A DNA stretch of 64,000 nucleotides from Comamonas odontotermitis (GCF_020080045.1 NZ_CP083451.1:3087001-3151000), one strand, 5' to 3'. Positions 34,722 through 43,573 are shown, numbered from the stretch's first letter. The notes: generated from the letters alone by a model not told the origin. Program-made: numbers and translations.

Positions 34722-34809
34722 GGCTTTCACCCTAAAAATTTAAAAGCTACGACAGCGTAGCTGCTCAAAGCACAGTCCACGCTGTCCAAAGCTCATCTAC
34801 CAGAGGGTT

Positions 34810-36741
34810 TTATGCTTTAGAGGCAATGTCCTTGGCGATCAGTTCTGCGAACGCATCGACGGACATCACACCGAGGTCTTTGCCGCCTCGGGCGCGCACT
34901 GCTACGGCTCCAGCTGCCTTCTCCTTGTCACCCGCGACGAGAATATAGGGCAGCTTTTGCAACGAATGCTCCCGTATTTTATACGTAATCTTCTCGTTGC
35001 GCAGGTCGGTAACCACACGCAACCCTTGGTGCGGCAAGGCCTTACGCAATTTGTCGGCAACCTCCTTCACATATTCCGCCTGCGCGTCAGTGATGTTGAG
35101 GATCGCAACCTGGGTAGGCGCCAGCCAGGTGGGCAGCGCGCCGGCGTGCTGCTCGATCAGGATGCCGATGAAGCGCTCGAGCGAGCCCACGATGGCGCGG
35201 TGCAGCATGATGGGGCGATGGCGCTCGCCATCTTCGCCGACAAATTCTGCGTCCAGGCGCTCTGGCAGGTTCGGGTCCACCTGGATGGTGCCGCACTGCC
35301 ATTCACGACCCAGCGCATCCTTGAGGGTGTACTCGATCTTGGGACCGTAGAAGGCACCTTCGCCAGGCAGGTACTCGAAATCGCAGCCCGATGCGCGCAG
35401 GCCTTCGGCAAGCGCAGCCTCCGCCTTGTCCCAGCTCTCTTCCGTGCCGATGCGCTTTTCAGGGCGGGTGGACAGGCGGTAGAGGATGTTGGTGAAGCCG
35501 AAATCCGCATAGACCTTCTGCAGCAGCGCAGTGAAGGCCGTCACTTCGGCCTGAATCTGCTCGGGCAGACAGAAGATGTGGCCGTCATCCTGCGTGAAAG
35601 CGCGCACGCGCATGATGCCGTGCAGCGAACCGGTGGGCTCGTTGCGGTGGCAGTTGCCGAATTCACCAAAGCGCAGCGGCAGATCACGGTAGCTCTTGAT
35701 GCCTTGCTTGAAGATCAGGATGTGGCCCGGGCAGTTCATCGGCTTGAGTGCGTACTCGCGCTTTTCCGATTCGGTGGTGAACATGTTTTCGCGGTACTTG
35801 TCCCAGTGGCCGGTCTTCTCCCACAGGGTCTTGTCCAGAATCTGCGGTGCCTTCACTTCCTGGTAGCCGTTGTCGCGGTAGACCTGGCGCATGTACTGCT
35901 CTACCTCCTGCCAGATCGTCCAGCCCTTGGGATGCCAGAACACGGTGCCGGGCGAGTGCTCATCGATGTGGAACAGATCAAGCTCGCGGCCGAGCTTGCG
36001 GTGGTCGCGCTTTTCCGCCTCTTCCAGCATGGTGAGGTATTGCTGCAACTCGTCCTTGCTGGCCCAGGCCGTGCCGTAGATGCGTTGCAGCATCTCGTTG
36101 TTGTGGTCTCCACGCCAATAAGCGCCAGCCACCTTCATCAGTTTGAAATGCTTGAGCTTGCCGGTGCTGGGAACGTGGGGGCCACGGCACAGGTCTTCAA
36201 AGTTGCCTTCGCGGTACAGGCTCACATCCTCATTGCTGGGGATGCTGGCAATGATCTCGGCCTTGTAGTCTTCGCCAAGGCCCTTAAAGTAGGCCACGGC
36301 TTCGTCGCGCGGCAGCACGCGGCGCACCACAGGCTCATCCTTGTTGGCAAGCTCGGTCATGCGCTTTTCGATGGCAGCCAGATCTTCGGGGGTGAAGGGG
36401 CGCTTGTACGCAAAGTCGTAGTAGAAGCCGTTTTCGATCACCGGGCCGATGGTGACCTGCGCCTCGGGAAACAGCTCCTTGACGGCATAGGCCAGCAAGT
36501 GGGCGGTGGAGTGGCGGATCACTTCCAGGCCATCTTTATCCTTGGCGGTGATGATGGCGAGCGGCGCATCCTGCTCGATCACGTGGCTGGTGTCCACCAC
36601 CTTGGCGTTATCGCCAATACCGACCTTGCCGGCCAGCGCGGCCTTGGCCAGGCCCGCGCCAATCGATGCCGCGACATCGGCCACCGATACCGGGCCGGGA
36701 TAGTCGCGCTTGGAGCCGTCGGGGAGCGTAATTTGAACCAT
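34810..36741 (-). CDS. thrS: threonyl-tRNA synthetase
   Basis: 643 residues, standard length. TGS domain ~1-62 ([20 protein letters not shown]), editing domain ~63-225 with [25 protein letters not shown] and the [10 protein letters not shown] signature, catalytic core ~245-535 with the zinc cysteine in [11 protein letters not shown], motif 2 [35 protein letters not shown], motif 3 [19 protein letters not shown], then the anticodon domain. AGGAA five bases before ATG 36741 supports the start; an upstream extension to 36858 crosses the attenuator and is not protein-like. Expression is likely governed by the Thr-rich leader at 36883-36927. Confidence 0.96.
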   Translation of the reverse strand: MVQITLPDGSKRDYPGPVSVADVAASIGAGLAKAALAGKVGIGDNAKVVDTSHVIEQDAPLAIITAKDKDGLEVIRHSTAHLLAYAVKELFPEAQVTIGPVIENGFYYDFAYKRPFTPEDLAAIEKRMTELANKDEPVVRRVLPRDEAVAYFKGLGEDYKAEIIASIPSNEDVSLYREGNFEDLCRGPHVPSTGKLKHFKLMKVAGAYWRGDHNNEMLQRIYGTAWASKDELQQYLTMLEEAEKRDHRKLGRELDLFHIDEHSPGTVFWHPKGWTIWQEVEQYMRQVYRDNGYQEVKAPQILDKTLWEKTGHWDKYRENMFTTESEKREYALKPMNCPGHILIFKQGIKSYRDLPLRFGEFGNCHRNEPTGSLHGIMRVRAFTQDDGHIFCLPEQIQAEVTAFTALLQKVYADFGFTNILYRLSTRPEKRIGTEESWDKAEAALAEGLRASGCDFEYLPGEGAFYGPKIEYTLKDALGREWQCGTIQVDPNLPERLDAEFVGEDGERHRPIMLHRAIVGSLERFIGILIEQHAGALPTWLAPTQVAILNITDAQAEYVKEVADKLRKALPHQGLRVVTDLRNEKITYKIREHSLQKLPYILVAGDKEKAAGAVAVRARGGKDLGVMSVDAFAELIAKDIASKA

Positions 36742-36795
36742 AAGAATTCCTGTAATCGTGGTGATGGATGGGCAGATGCAAGTCCGCGCAGCGCC

Positions 36796-36920
36796 AAAAA
36801 AGCAAAAAGCGCGAAACTGGTCCGCGCTTTGGAAGGGAGAGGAGGAGGACGATGACAATCGTGCAGGCGCGAACCACCGGCCTTAGCGGCCAGTCAAACC
36901 TCCAGAGGTCGTCGTTCGCG
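36796..36920 (-). promoter_or_regulatory. candidate thrS transcription attenuator (hairpins 1:2, 2:3, 3:4)
   Basis: On the minus strand four segments can pair alternatively. Segment 1, CGCGAAC (36920-36914), lies within the leader peptide codons. Segment 2, GGTTCGCGCC (36875-36866). Segment 3, GCGCGGACC (36827-36819). Segment 4, CGCGCTTT (36813-36806). 1:2 is 7 bp perfect; 2:3 is 9 bp with one G-U; 3:4 is an 8-bp terminator stem (AAAGCGCG/CGCGCTTT) followed by TT-GC-TTTTTT. A ribosome stalled at the Thr codons would cover segment 1, free 2 to pair with 3, and block the terminator. Visible in sequence; function inferred. Confidence 0.75.
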
Positions 36921-36927
36921 GTGTCAT
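36883..36927 (-). CDS. threonine-rich leader peptide of thrS
   Basis: ATG at 36927, TAA at 36883. The product MTPRTTTSGGLTGR has five threonines in 14 residues, three of them consecutive (ACG ACG ACC, codons 5-7). It ends about 140 bases upstream of the thrS ATG and directly ahead of mutually exclusive hairpins and a terminator. The upstream AAGG is 11 bases away, a weak ribosome binding site. A chance peptide would rarely combine this composition with this placement. Confidence 0.7.
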   Translation of the reverse strand: MTPRTTTSGGLTGR

Positions 36928-37081
36928 AACCGAATGTGCCTTTCTCGCTCTTGTGCAGGGTTAGAAAACTGATAAACATCGTCATTTTCCCACACTCTGA
37001 TGCAATCTGCCGCTGTTGTGGCAATCCGCAACGCCACAAGCTTGCCATAATGAAAACGATAGCAGACCCTGACGATTTGAT

Positions 37082-37834
37082 ATGCCCTGTCGCACCGCCC
37101 GATCTGTAGGAATTTCCGCATGCCTGACTGCGTTATTGCTGCTGGCAGGCTGCAGCAATGCACCTACCACGCGCGGCAAGGTGCCGGATCGCGACATGGA
37201 AGCCAAGGAATGGGGGCAGTCCGACGTCAACCGCATGGCCACGCTCAGCATACAAGCCAATTTGCAAAGCCTGTACACCCTGATGGACAAGCTTTACCGC
37301 CGCAATCCGCAGGAATGGCGCAAGGGAGGCTTTGACAGCCGCGAGCAGGCCATGAAAGCCGTCAAGGAGGCCATCGAGAACCAGCAGCCCTGGCCCGACC
37401 TGATGGACCAGCGCGATATCGACGGCATGAGCATGGCGCTGGCGCCCGAGTTTTCCAGCGACCGCGTGGCCGCCTTTACCTGGGCCACAGCCGACATGCT
37501 GATCACCGCCTACGGCGGCCGCACCACCCTGTATCTGATTCACGGCCTCGATGCGCAGACGGTCTACAACGCCTCGCGCAACCTGGAAATCGCCAACTGG
37601 ATGCTCACCCACCGCAAACTTGCCAATGGCCAGCCCATGCTGCTGACCAACGAGATCAACACCAGTGAGCGCAACCTGAGCTTCGAGCGCGAGTTCGGCA
37701 AGATGATTGCGCGCAACGATCTGATGGCCGATGTAGTGTCCGAGAAATACCGCCGCGCCGTGATCGGCTATGTGCAGGGTCTGGCTGGCGGCAGCCTGCT
37801 GCAGTTTTTGCCGGTGCAGGCGGTGGCGCACTAG
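37082..37834 (+). CDS. predicted lipoprotein
   Basis: 250 residues with a signal peptide ending in LLLLAGCSN (lipobox Cys ~24). The mature protein is helical (NRMATLSIQANLQSLYTLMDKLYRRNPQEWRKGGF, DRVAAFTWATADMLITAYGG, NASRNLEIANWML, FEREFGKMIARNDLMADVVSEKYRRAVIGYVQG). I recognise it only as a betaproteobacterial hypothetical lipoprotein; role unknown. No Asp at +2, so outer membrane sorting is expected. Confidence 0.75.
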   Translation: MPCRTARSVGISACLTALLLLAGCSNAPTTRGKVPDRDMEAKEWGQSDVNRMATLSIQANLQSLYTLMDKLYRRNPQEWRKGGFDSREQAMKAVKEAIENQQPWPDLMDQRDIDGMSMALAPEFSSDRVAAFTWATADMLITAYGGRTTLYLIHGLDAQTVYNASRNLEIANWMLTHRKLANGQPMLLTNEINTSERNLSFEREFGKMIARNDLMADVVSEKYRRAVIGYVQGLAGGSLLQFLPVQAVAH

Positions 37835-37965
37835 ACAACACCCCCTCCAACGAAGCCAGGACGTACCAAGGGCTGTGCATTGCGCTCTAATGCACACCCC
37901 ACCACCAAGGCTTCGCGATCCTCCTACACTCGGTCACTTGCGATTTAACTCTCGAGTGACTGCGT

Positions 37966-39117
37966 ATGAATACCCGTTCCTGGCTGGAAAAGCTGGTGGC
38001 CTTTGACACCACCAGCCGCAACTCCAACCTTGCCCTGATCGAAACCGTGCGCGATGCGCTGGCCGGGCAAGGCCTCAAGGTGGAGCTGATCCATTCGCCC
38101 GAAGGCGACAAAGCCAACCTGTTTGCCACCCTGCCCGCCGATGACGGCAGCACCCAGGGCGGCATCGTGCTGTCGGGGCACACCGATGTGGTACCGGTCG
38201 ATGGCCAGCAATGGGACACCAACCCATTCGCGCTGACCGAAAAGGATGGCAAGCTCTTTGGCCGCGGCAGCGCAGATATGAAAGGCTACATTGCCGCATC
38301 GATTGCGCTGGTGCCTGAATTCATCGCCATGCCGCGCAAGAAGCCGCTGCACATTGCCTTGTCGTACGACGAAGAAGTGGGCTGCGCCGGCGCGCCGGTG
38401 ATGCTGCGCGCCCTGCAGGCGCGCGGCCAGGTGGCCGATGGCTGTGTGGTGGGCGAGCCCACCAGCATGCAGGTGGTGGTGGCGCACAAGGGCATCAACC
38501 TGTACCGCTGCAGGGTGCATGGCAAGGCCGCGCATTCGTCGCTCACGCCCAAGGGCTGCAACGCCATCGAGTACGCCGCACGGCTGATCTGCCATATTCG
38601 CGATGTGGCAGACCAGTTCAAGGCCAATGGTCCGTACGACGAGTTCTACGACGTGCCCTTCACCACGATGACGACCAACCAGATCTCCGGCGGCATCGCG
38701 GTCAACACCATCCCCGAGCTGTGCGAATTCAACTACGAATTCCGCAATCTGCCAGGCATGACGGCAGAGAGCATCCAGGCCAAGGTCGAGAGCTATGTGC
38801 GCGACGAACTCCTGCCGCGCATGCAGCGCGAGTTTGCCGATGCCCGCATTGACATCGAAACCGGCCCCTACGCCCCGCCGCTGGAAGCGAGCGAGCAGGC
38901 GGCCATCACAGCCCTGGTGCGCGCACTGACTGCCGACCGAGCCACGCGCAAGGTGGCCTATGGCACCGAAGCGGGCCTGTTCCAGAACGTGGGCATCCCC
39001 ACGGTGGTGTGCGGCCCGGGCAATATCGAGCAGGCCCACAAGCCCAATGAGTTTGTCGAGATCAGCCAGCTCGAAGCCTGCGAGCGCTTCCTGCGCAAGC
39101 TCGGACAATCGCTGTAA
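37966..39117 (+). CDS. argE: acetylornithine deacetylase
   Basis: 383-residue M20 metallopeptidase fold. Zinc-site motifs: LSGHTDVVPVDGQ (His, first Asp), GRGSADMKGYIA, and catalytic Glu in LSYDEEVGCAGAP; dimerisation domain ~180-290 with LYRCRVHGKAAHSS and NTIPELCEFNYEFRNLPG; the last metal His in GPGNIEQAHKPNEFVE. It removes the acetyl group from N-acetylornithine in arginine synthesis. The motif set and length favour ArgE over DapE. Confidence 0.9.
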   Translation: MNTRSWLEKLVAFDTTSRNSNLALIETVRDALAGQGLKVELIHSPEGDKANLFATLPADDGSTQGGIVLSGHTDVVPVDGQQWDTNPFALTEKDGKLFGRGSADMKGYIAASIALVPEFIAMPRKKPLHIALSYDEEVGCAGAPVMLRALQARGQVADGCVVGEPTSMQVVVAHKGINLYRCRVHGKAAHSSLTPKGCNAIEYAARLICHIRDVADQFKANGPYDEFYDVPFTTMTTNQISGGIAVNTIPELCEFNYEFRNLPGMTAESIQAKVESYVRDELLPRMQREFADARIDIETGPYAPPLEASEQAAITALVRALTADRATRKVAYGTEAGLFQNVGIPTVVCGPGNIEQAHKPNEFVEISQLEACERFLRKLGQSL

Positions 39118-39134
39118 AACCGGCCGTCTGCATC

Positions 39135-39170
39135 CAGCGCCCAACCCGTCCAGGGATGGGCGCTGTTTTT
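39135..39170 (+). terminator. intrinsic terminator after argE
   Basis: CAGCGCCCA (39135-39143) pairs with TGGGCGCTG (39157-39165), followed by TTTTT. Confidence 0.85.
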
Positions 39171-39235
39171 ACACTCCCTCCCCTTTGCCCATCGTTCGGT
39201 TTTAGAGAAATATGCTTCGGCGCCCAACAGCAAAG

Positions 39236-39266
39236 CGCCAGCAGCTTCATTTTTTATAGCAATCTC
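39236..39266 (-). repeat. ~45-bp dispersed repeat, partial copy
   Basis: Minus strand TTGCTATAAAAAATGAAGCT followed by GGCGCTTTG. Keeps the first half of the repeat only. Confidence 0.4.
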
Positions 39267-39322
39267 ATCTCGAAGGCTCAGTCCGGTAACCAACCGTCTG
39301 CCAGCCACGTACCATCTCGCCC

Positions 39323-40111
39323 ATGAGCACCCAATACGAAGCCCTCAAAAACGCCGACCTGTACTCCACCGCTTTTCGCGTGGAGCCACCCACCGAGCTG
39401 GGCGAGCGCAAGATGACGCCGCGCAGGCCAGGCTTTTTCATCACCCGCAGCCTCAGTGGCGCAACCGATGCAGAAAGGGCTGCACTCAAAACTGCTACAG
39501 CCAGCCAGGTCGAGCCCCCAGCGGCAAACCAGGCACCGGATGGCAGTGCGCCAGCCCCTGCCGCAGAGCCCGCCTCCACATCGCGCCTGCTGGTACCCGC
39601 ACAATGGGGGCTGGTGCCGCATTGGGTCAAGTCCGCATCCGACGGCAAGCTGCGCGCAACCAAGCTGGTTCACGTCAAATCCGACAACGTAGGCACCAGC
39701 ACCGCCTTTCGGGATGCCTGGCTGAACAACCAGCGCTGCATCGTGCCGATGCAGGCCTTCATCACCGACGACTACCGCAGCGGCGGAAAGCCCAAGCCCA
39801 CACGCATTGCCCGCGTTGATGGCCTGCCCATGGGTGTGGCAGGCATCTGGGCGCGCTGGCAAGACGAGGATGGCAGCGAACTGCTGAGCTACGCCATCAT
39901 CACCATCAACGCCAATGCGCATGGACTGATGAATCGCTACCAGGCACCTGGCAGCGAAAAGAGCATGCCCGCCATCCTGAACGAAGGCGCCTACGACGCC
40001 TGGCTCGGCTCCTCCGCAGCCAAGGCCAAGGAGTTCTTGCGCGCCTACCCGGCGCAGAAGCTGCTGGCCAATCCGGTGGAAAAGGGCCGCAAGAATCCGC
40101 TGGGGATCTGA
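39323..40111 (+). CDS. SRAP-family (YedK/HMCES-like) protein lacking the catalytic cysteine
   Basis: 262 residues. The SRAP fold is recognisable: PRRPGFFITR, AQWGLVPHWVKS, HVKSDNVGTSTAFRDAWLNNQRCIVPMQAFI, GLPMGVAGIWARWQDEDGSELLSYAIITINANAHGLMNRY, MPAILNEGAYDAWL. Active SRAP proteins start Met-Cys and use Cys2 to trap abasic sites; here the start is Met-Ser. The usual GFYEW glutamate is also absent (AFITDDY) and no clear counterpart of the active-site His is seen. A ~35-residue Ala/Pro insert follows residue 50. It may bind abasic or single-stranded DNA without crosslinking. No other in-frame start supplies Met-Cys. Confidence 0.75.
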   Translation: MSTQYEALKNADLYSTAFRVEPPTELGERKMTPRRPGFFITRSLSGATDAERAALKTATASQVEPPAANQAPDGSAPAPAAEPASTSRLLVPAQWGLVPHWVKSASDGKLRATKLVHVKSDNVGTSTAFRDAWLNNQRCIVPMQAFITDDYRSGGKPKPTRIARVDGLPMGVAGIWARWQDEDGSELLSYAIITINANAHGLMNRYQAPGSEKSMPAILNEGAYDAWLGSSAAKAKEFLRAYPAQKLLANPVEKGRKNPLGI

Positions 40112-40230
40112 TTTGCTAACAGGAAGCGCGCAGCCCGGTAGTGCTTCCAGCCAAAAACCATTGACACATCTTGGCGGGCAACCGCTTTCTGCCCTCTTTT
40201 AAAGGTGCTCTTTCCATTGAGCTGCACCCA

Positions 40231-41166
40231 CTACCCACGCGGATGGTGCTGCCCGTGCAGTACCTTGAGCCGCTCGCGGGCCACATGGGTGTAGATCGTG
40301 GTGGTCGATATGTCGGCGTGACCCAGCAAGAGCTGCACCACACGCAGGTCGGCTCCGTGGTTGAGCAGGTGGGTGGCGAAGGCGTGGCGCAAGGTGTGGG
40401 GCGACAGCGGCGCCGTGATGCCTGCCAGCTGGGCGTGTTTCTTGACGATCATCCAGAACGCCACGCGCGTCATGCCACTGCCGCGCTGGGTCACAAACAG
40501 ATCAGGGCTTTGGCGCCCGGCCAGTATCACGGGCCTGCTATCGCTCAGATAGCGCTCCAGCCATTGCTGTGCCACCTGCCCGAACGGCACAAGCCGCTCC
40601 TTGCTGCCTTTGCCCATCACGCGCAGCACGCCTTCGGCCAGGCCTACCTGCACGCTTTGAAGCTCCACCAGCTCCGACACACGCAGGCCGCTGGCATACA
40701 TCAGCTCCAGCATGGCTCGGTCGCGCAGGCCCAGGGGGCTGCCATCGTCTGGCGCCTCCAGCAAGGCTTCGACCATTTGCGGCGTCAGTGTCTTGGGCAC
40801 GCGCAACGGCTGCCTGGCAGCCAGCATGCGGATGGTGGGATCGGCCGTGATGAGCTGCTCGCGCAGCGCCCAGTGAAAGAAGCGCCGCAGCACCGTCAGG
40901 CGCCGATTGGCCGTGGTGGCCTTGTCCCCAATCTTGGCGGCAAAAAAAGCCTGCAGCTGCGCTTCGCTACTGTGCTCTATGGCCGTGCCTGAGTGTTCTT
41001 GCGCCAGCCATTGGCCGTACAGCGTGAGGTCTCGGCGGTAAGCGGCCAGTGTATTGCGCGCCAATCCGTCTTCCAGCCATACAGCGTCTATGAAGCGATC
41101 TATCGCCGGGTGCAGTGACGCTGCGGGTTTGCTGGGAGTGTTTCGCGTGCGGTTGACGGGAGCCAT
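40231..41166 (-). CDS. xerD: site-specific tyrosine recombinase XerD
   Basis: 311 residues. SAM-like N-terminal domain (DRFIDAVWLEDGLARNTLAAYRRDLTLYGQWL) and catalytic domain with Arg in YASGLRVSELVEL, Lys in VMGKGSKERLVPFG, His-x-x-Arg in SPHTLRHAFATHLLNHGADLRVVQLLLGHADISTTTIYTH, and the Tyr nucleophile in IYTH. With XerC it resolves chromosome dimers at dif. The conserved pattern is that of chromosomal XerD, not a phage integrase; no att sites or phage genes are near. Confidence 0.92.
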   Translation of the reverse strand: MAPVNRTRNTPSKPAASLHPAIDRFIDAVWLEDGLARNTLAAYRRDLTLYGQWLAQEHSGTAIEHSSEAQLQAFFAAKIGDKATTANRRLTVLRRFFHWALREQLITADPTIRMLAARQPLRVPKTLTPQMVEALLEAPDDGSPLGLRDRAMLELMYASGLRVSELVELQSVQVGLAEGVLRVMGKGSKERLVPFGQVAQQWLERYLSDSRPVILAGRQSPDLFVTQRGSGMTRVAFWMIVKKHAQLAGITAPLSPHTLRHAFATHLLNHGADLRVVQLLLGHADISTTTIYTHVARERLKVLHGQHHPRG

Positions 41167-41265
41167 GTCCGATCATGGCATGAAATGAGGCCTCCCTCCC
41201 CGTCTTCCCGAGGTGCCTCAGGCACCGTTCCTGGAAGATCATTTTTATTGCGATGCGGCCCTGCA

Positions 41266-41297
41266 ACAAAAAAGCCGCCGGCTTGCGCGGGCGGCTT
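41266..41297 (-). terminator. intrinsic terminator after the first Bug gene
   Basis: AAGCCGCC (41297-41290 on the minus strand) pairs with GGCGGCTT (41279-41272), then TTTTTG. Confidence 0.85.
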
Positions 41298-41317
41298 GGT
41301 AGGCGCAGATGCCGGAA

Positions 41318-42298
41318 TCAGTCCAGCTTCAGATCCTGCTTTTTCACCACGTCCTTGTAGACGGCGAATTCGGCCTTGATCTGCTCGGCAAACTCGGCAG
41401 GCGTGTTGCCAACCACCAGCGAGCCGGTGTCTTCGATGCGCTTTTTGACGGCAGGGTCGGCCAGCACCTTTTTCGTGGCGGCGTTGATGCGGTCCACCAC
41501 ATCCTTAGGCAGGTCCTTGGGCCCCAGAATGCCGTAGAAGGCCATGCGGTTCACCGGCTCCAGGCCCACTTCCTTGAAGGTGGGCACATTGGGCAGCACC
41601 GCCAGGCGTTCAGGCGCGGCCACCACGATGGGCACCAGGCGGTTGTCCTTCACGAATGGCAGGGTCGAAGGCAGATTGTCCAGAATCATGTTGACCTGGC
41701 CCGCCACGGTGTCGTTGAGCGCCGGGCCCGCGCCACGGTAGGCGATGTGGGTCATCTGGATGCCGGTCAGGCTCTTGTACAGCTCCATCAGCATGTGCTG
41801 GATGCCGCCGGTGCCGGACGACGAGTAGGCGTACTTGTTGGGGTTCTTCTTGAGCTCGGCTTCAAACGCCTTGTAATCCTTGGCGGGGAACTTGGGGTTC
41901 ACCGCAATGATGTTGGGCGTGGCAGCCACGTTGATGATGGGCGTGAAGTCCTTGATCGGGTCGTAGGCGATCTTGGGGTTGATGGCCGGGTTGGTCGCCA
42001 CCGTGGAGACGGTGGCAATGCCCAGGGTGTAGCCGTCAGCGGCGGCGCGTACGGTTTCCACCGCACCAATGGTGCCACCTGCACCACCCTTGTTGTCCAC
42101 CACCACGGGCTGGCCCAGTTCCTTGCCCAGCGGATCGGCGATGACGCGGGCGATGATGTCGGTGGTACCACCTGCAGCAAATGGAACGATCAGGCGGATG
42201 GGCTTGTTAGGATATTTGGAATCCGCCAGAGCGCCCGCGCTGAAGGTGGCTGCTGCTGCAGCGATCAGGGTCAGGCCCACAATAGAGCGACGTTGCAT
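41318..42298 (-). CDS. Bug-type tripartite tricarboxylate transporter substrate-binding protein, copy 1
   Basis: 326-residue periplasmic binding protein with signal peptide MQRRSIVGLTLIAAAAATFSAGALA. Mature motifs: YPNKPIRLIVPFAAGGTTDIIARVIADPL, QPVVVDNKGGAGGTIGA, GYTLGIATVSTVATNPA, HIAYRGAGPALNDTVAGQVNMILDNLPS. The family captures organic acids or related small molecules. No TctA/TctB membrane genes are near, typical of the expanded Bug family in Burkholderiales. GAGGAG precedes ATG 42298; it ends in its own terminator. Ligand unknown. Confidence 0.92.
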   Translation of the reverse strand: MQRRSIVGLTLIAAAAATFSAGALADSKYPNKPIRLIVPFAAGGTTDIIARVIADPLGKELGQPVVVDNKGGAGGTIGAVETVRAAADGYTLGIATVSTVATNPAINPKIAYDPIKDFTPIINVAATPNIIAVNPKFPAKDYKAFEAELKKNPNKYAYSSSGTGGIQHMLMELYKSLTGIQMTHIAYRGAGPALNDTVAGQVNMILDNLPSTLPFVKDNRLVPIVVAAPERLAVLPNVPTFKEVGLEPVNRMAFYGILGPKDLPKDVVDRINAATKKVLADPAVKKRIEDTGSLVVGNTPAEFAEQIKAEFAVYKDVVKKQDLKLD

Positions 42299-42536
42299 GA
42301 AAAATCTCCTCTTTGAAGTAGTGCAGCCATACCTGCAATGCGAACGGATGGTCCGCATTCCCGGCGGCTGCGCAATGCTGTTTGGCACAGCGCGTTTTAT
42401 ACCGGATAAATGCTGCCGCAACGATGCCGATATCACACCAAAAGATGGTGATTTGCCCTAACCGCTCAGTCAAACCGGCAGCAAATACGGCGCATGGCAC
42501 GCATCTTTGAGAGTATGGACTCGGGCACGCTGAACG

Positions 42537-42570
42537 TGAAAAAGCGGCGGGTGTTGCCACCCACCGCTTT
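42537..42570 (-). terminator. intrinsic terminator after the second Bug gene
   Basis: A 13-position stem (42541-42553 with 42558-42570, one mismatch) and a tetraloop, with TTTTT on the minus strand. It separates the two Bug transcripts. Confidence 0.85.
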
Positions 42571-42595
42571 GCACCTGTTGATTGATATCGGTCAA

Positions 42596-43573
42596 TCAGT
42601 CGAGCTTGAGGCCCTGCTTGTCCACCACCGCCTTGTAGGCAGCGTATTCGTCCTTCATCTGCTGGGCAAACTGTTCGGGTGTGTTGCCCAGGATGACCGA
42701 ACCGGTTTCGGCAATGCGCTTTTGCACGTTCGGGTCTTCCAGGGCCTTGCGGGTGGCCGCGTTCACCTTGTCGACAATGTCCTTGGGCAGGTTCTTGGGG
42801 CCCACGATGCCGTAGTAGGCCGAGCGGTTCACCACGGGTGCGCCCACTTCCGCAAAGGTGGGAATGTCGTCCATGCCCGCTACGCGGTTGGGCGCAGCCA
42901 CCACAATGGCGCGCAGGCGCTTGTCCTTGATGAAGGGATAGGCCGAAGGCAGATTGTCGAAAATCATGTTGACCTGGCCTGCTACCGTGTCGTTCAGGGC
43001 CGGGCCGCCGCCACGGTACGGAATGTGCACAACGCTCACGCCGGTCTCGGCCTTGAGCATTTCCATCAGCAGGTGGGCAATGCTGCCGGGGCCTGGCGTG
43101 GCGTAGGAATACTTGCCGGGATTCTTCTTGAGTTCGGCAATGAACTCCTTGTAGTTGTTGGCCGGAAAGCTCGGGTGCACAGCAATCACGTTGGGCGTGG
43201 CAGCCACATTGATGATGGGCGTGAAATCGCGCTGCACGTTGTACGGCATCTTGGCGTTGATGGCTGGGTTCGTCGCCGTGGTCGATACCGTGGCAATGCT
43301 CAGTGTGTAGCCATCAGAAGCGGCGCGCGCGGCTTCCGCAGCGCCTACGGTACCGCCCCCGCCACTCTTGTTGTCCACCACCACGGGCTGGCCCAGGGCT
43401 TTGGCCAGCGGCTCGGAGATGACGCGGGCAATGATGTCGGTGGTGCCGCCTGCAGCAAACGGCACGATCAGGCGAATGGGTTTGGTCGGATAAGCATCTG
43501 CGGCGATGGCACCGGTGGTGGCGGTGGCTCCCAAAGCCAGTGCCATGGCCAGGCACAGTCGGCGGTTGATCAT
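42596..43573 (-). CDS. Bug-type tripartite tricarboxylate transporter substrate-binding protein, copy 2
   Basis: 325 residues, signal peptide MINRRLCLAMALALGATATTGAIA, then the same ordered motifs as copy 1 (YPTKPIRLIVPFAAGGTTDIIARVI, VVDNKSGGGGTVGAAEAARAASDGYTLSIATVST, HIPYRGGGPALNDTVAGQVNMIFDNLPS). The two proteins align end to end at clearly more than half identity, so this is a tandem duplication, but each gene has its own terminator and presumably its own control. An N-terminal extension to 43831 is not a signal peptide and is rejected. Confidence 0.92.
   Translation of the reverse strand: MINRRLCLAMALALGATATTGAIAADAYPTKPIRLIVPFAAGGTTDIIARVISEPLAKALGQPVVVDNKSGGGGTVGAAEAARAASDGYTLSIATVSTTATNPAINAKMPYNVQRDFTPIINVAATPNVIAVHPSFPANNYKEFIAELKKNPGKYSYATPGPGSIAHLLMEMLKAETGVSVVHIPYRGGGPALNDTVAGQVNMIFDNLPSAYPFIKDKRLRAIVVAAPNRVAGMDDIPTFAEVGAPVVNRSAYYGIVGPKNLPKDIVDKVNAATRKALEDPNVQKRIAETGSVILGNTPEQFAQQMKDEYAAYKAVVDKQGLKLD

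Larger units (their letters stand above)
36742..37081. other. thrS leader and divergent start region of the lipoprotein gene
   Basis: 340 bases. The minus-strand half holds the thrS leader peptide and attenuator described separately. The part from 36930 to 37081 holds no gene I can support and presumably the thrS and lipoprotein promoters; no clear consensus boxes stand out. Confidence 0.6.

Noticed and set aside
34735..34775. Another copy of the ~45-bp dispersed repeat upstream of infC
   Set aside because: Only short words (AGCTA, GCTGC) match; too weak to count as a copy.
34957..36855. 632-codon open frame on the plus strand
   Set aside because: It is the antisense of thrS, kept open by GC-rich codon bias; the product has low-complexity Ala/Val/Gly/His runs and no domain.
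36742..36927. T-box riboswitch ahead of thrS
   Set aside because: No T-box sequence or specifier-loop architecture; a coding leader peptide with terminator fits, and T-boxes are a Gram-positive feature.
36608..37048. 146-codon minus-strand frame across the thrS leader
   Set aside because: Lacks protein-like features; the short Thr-rich frame with hairpins explains the region better.
40231..41166. Phage or island integrase
   Set aside because: The sequence matches chromosomal XerD along its length and no att repeats or phage genes are nearby.
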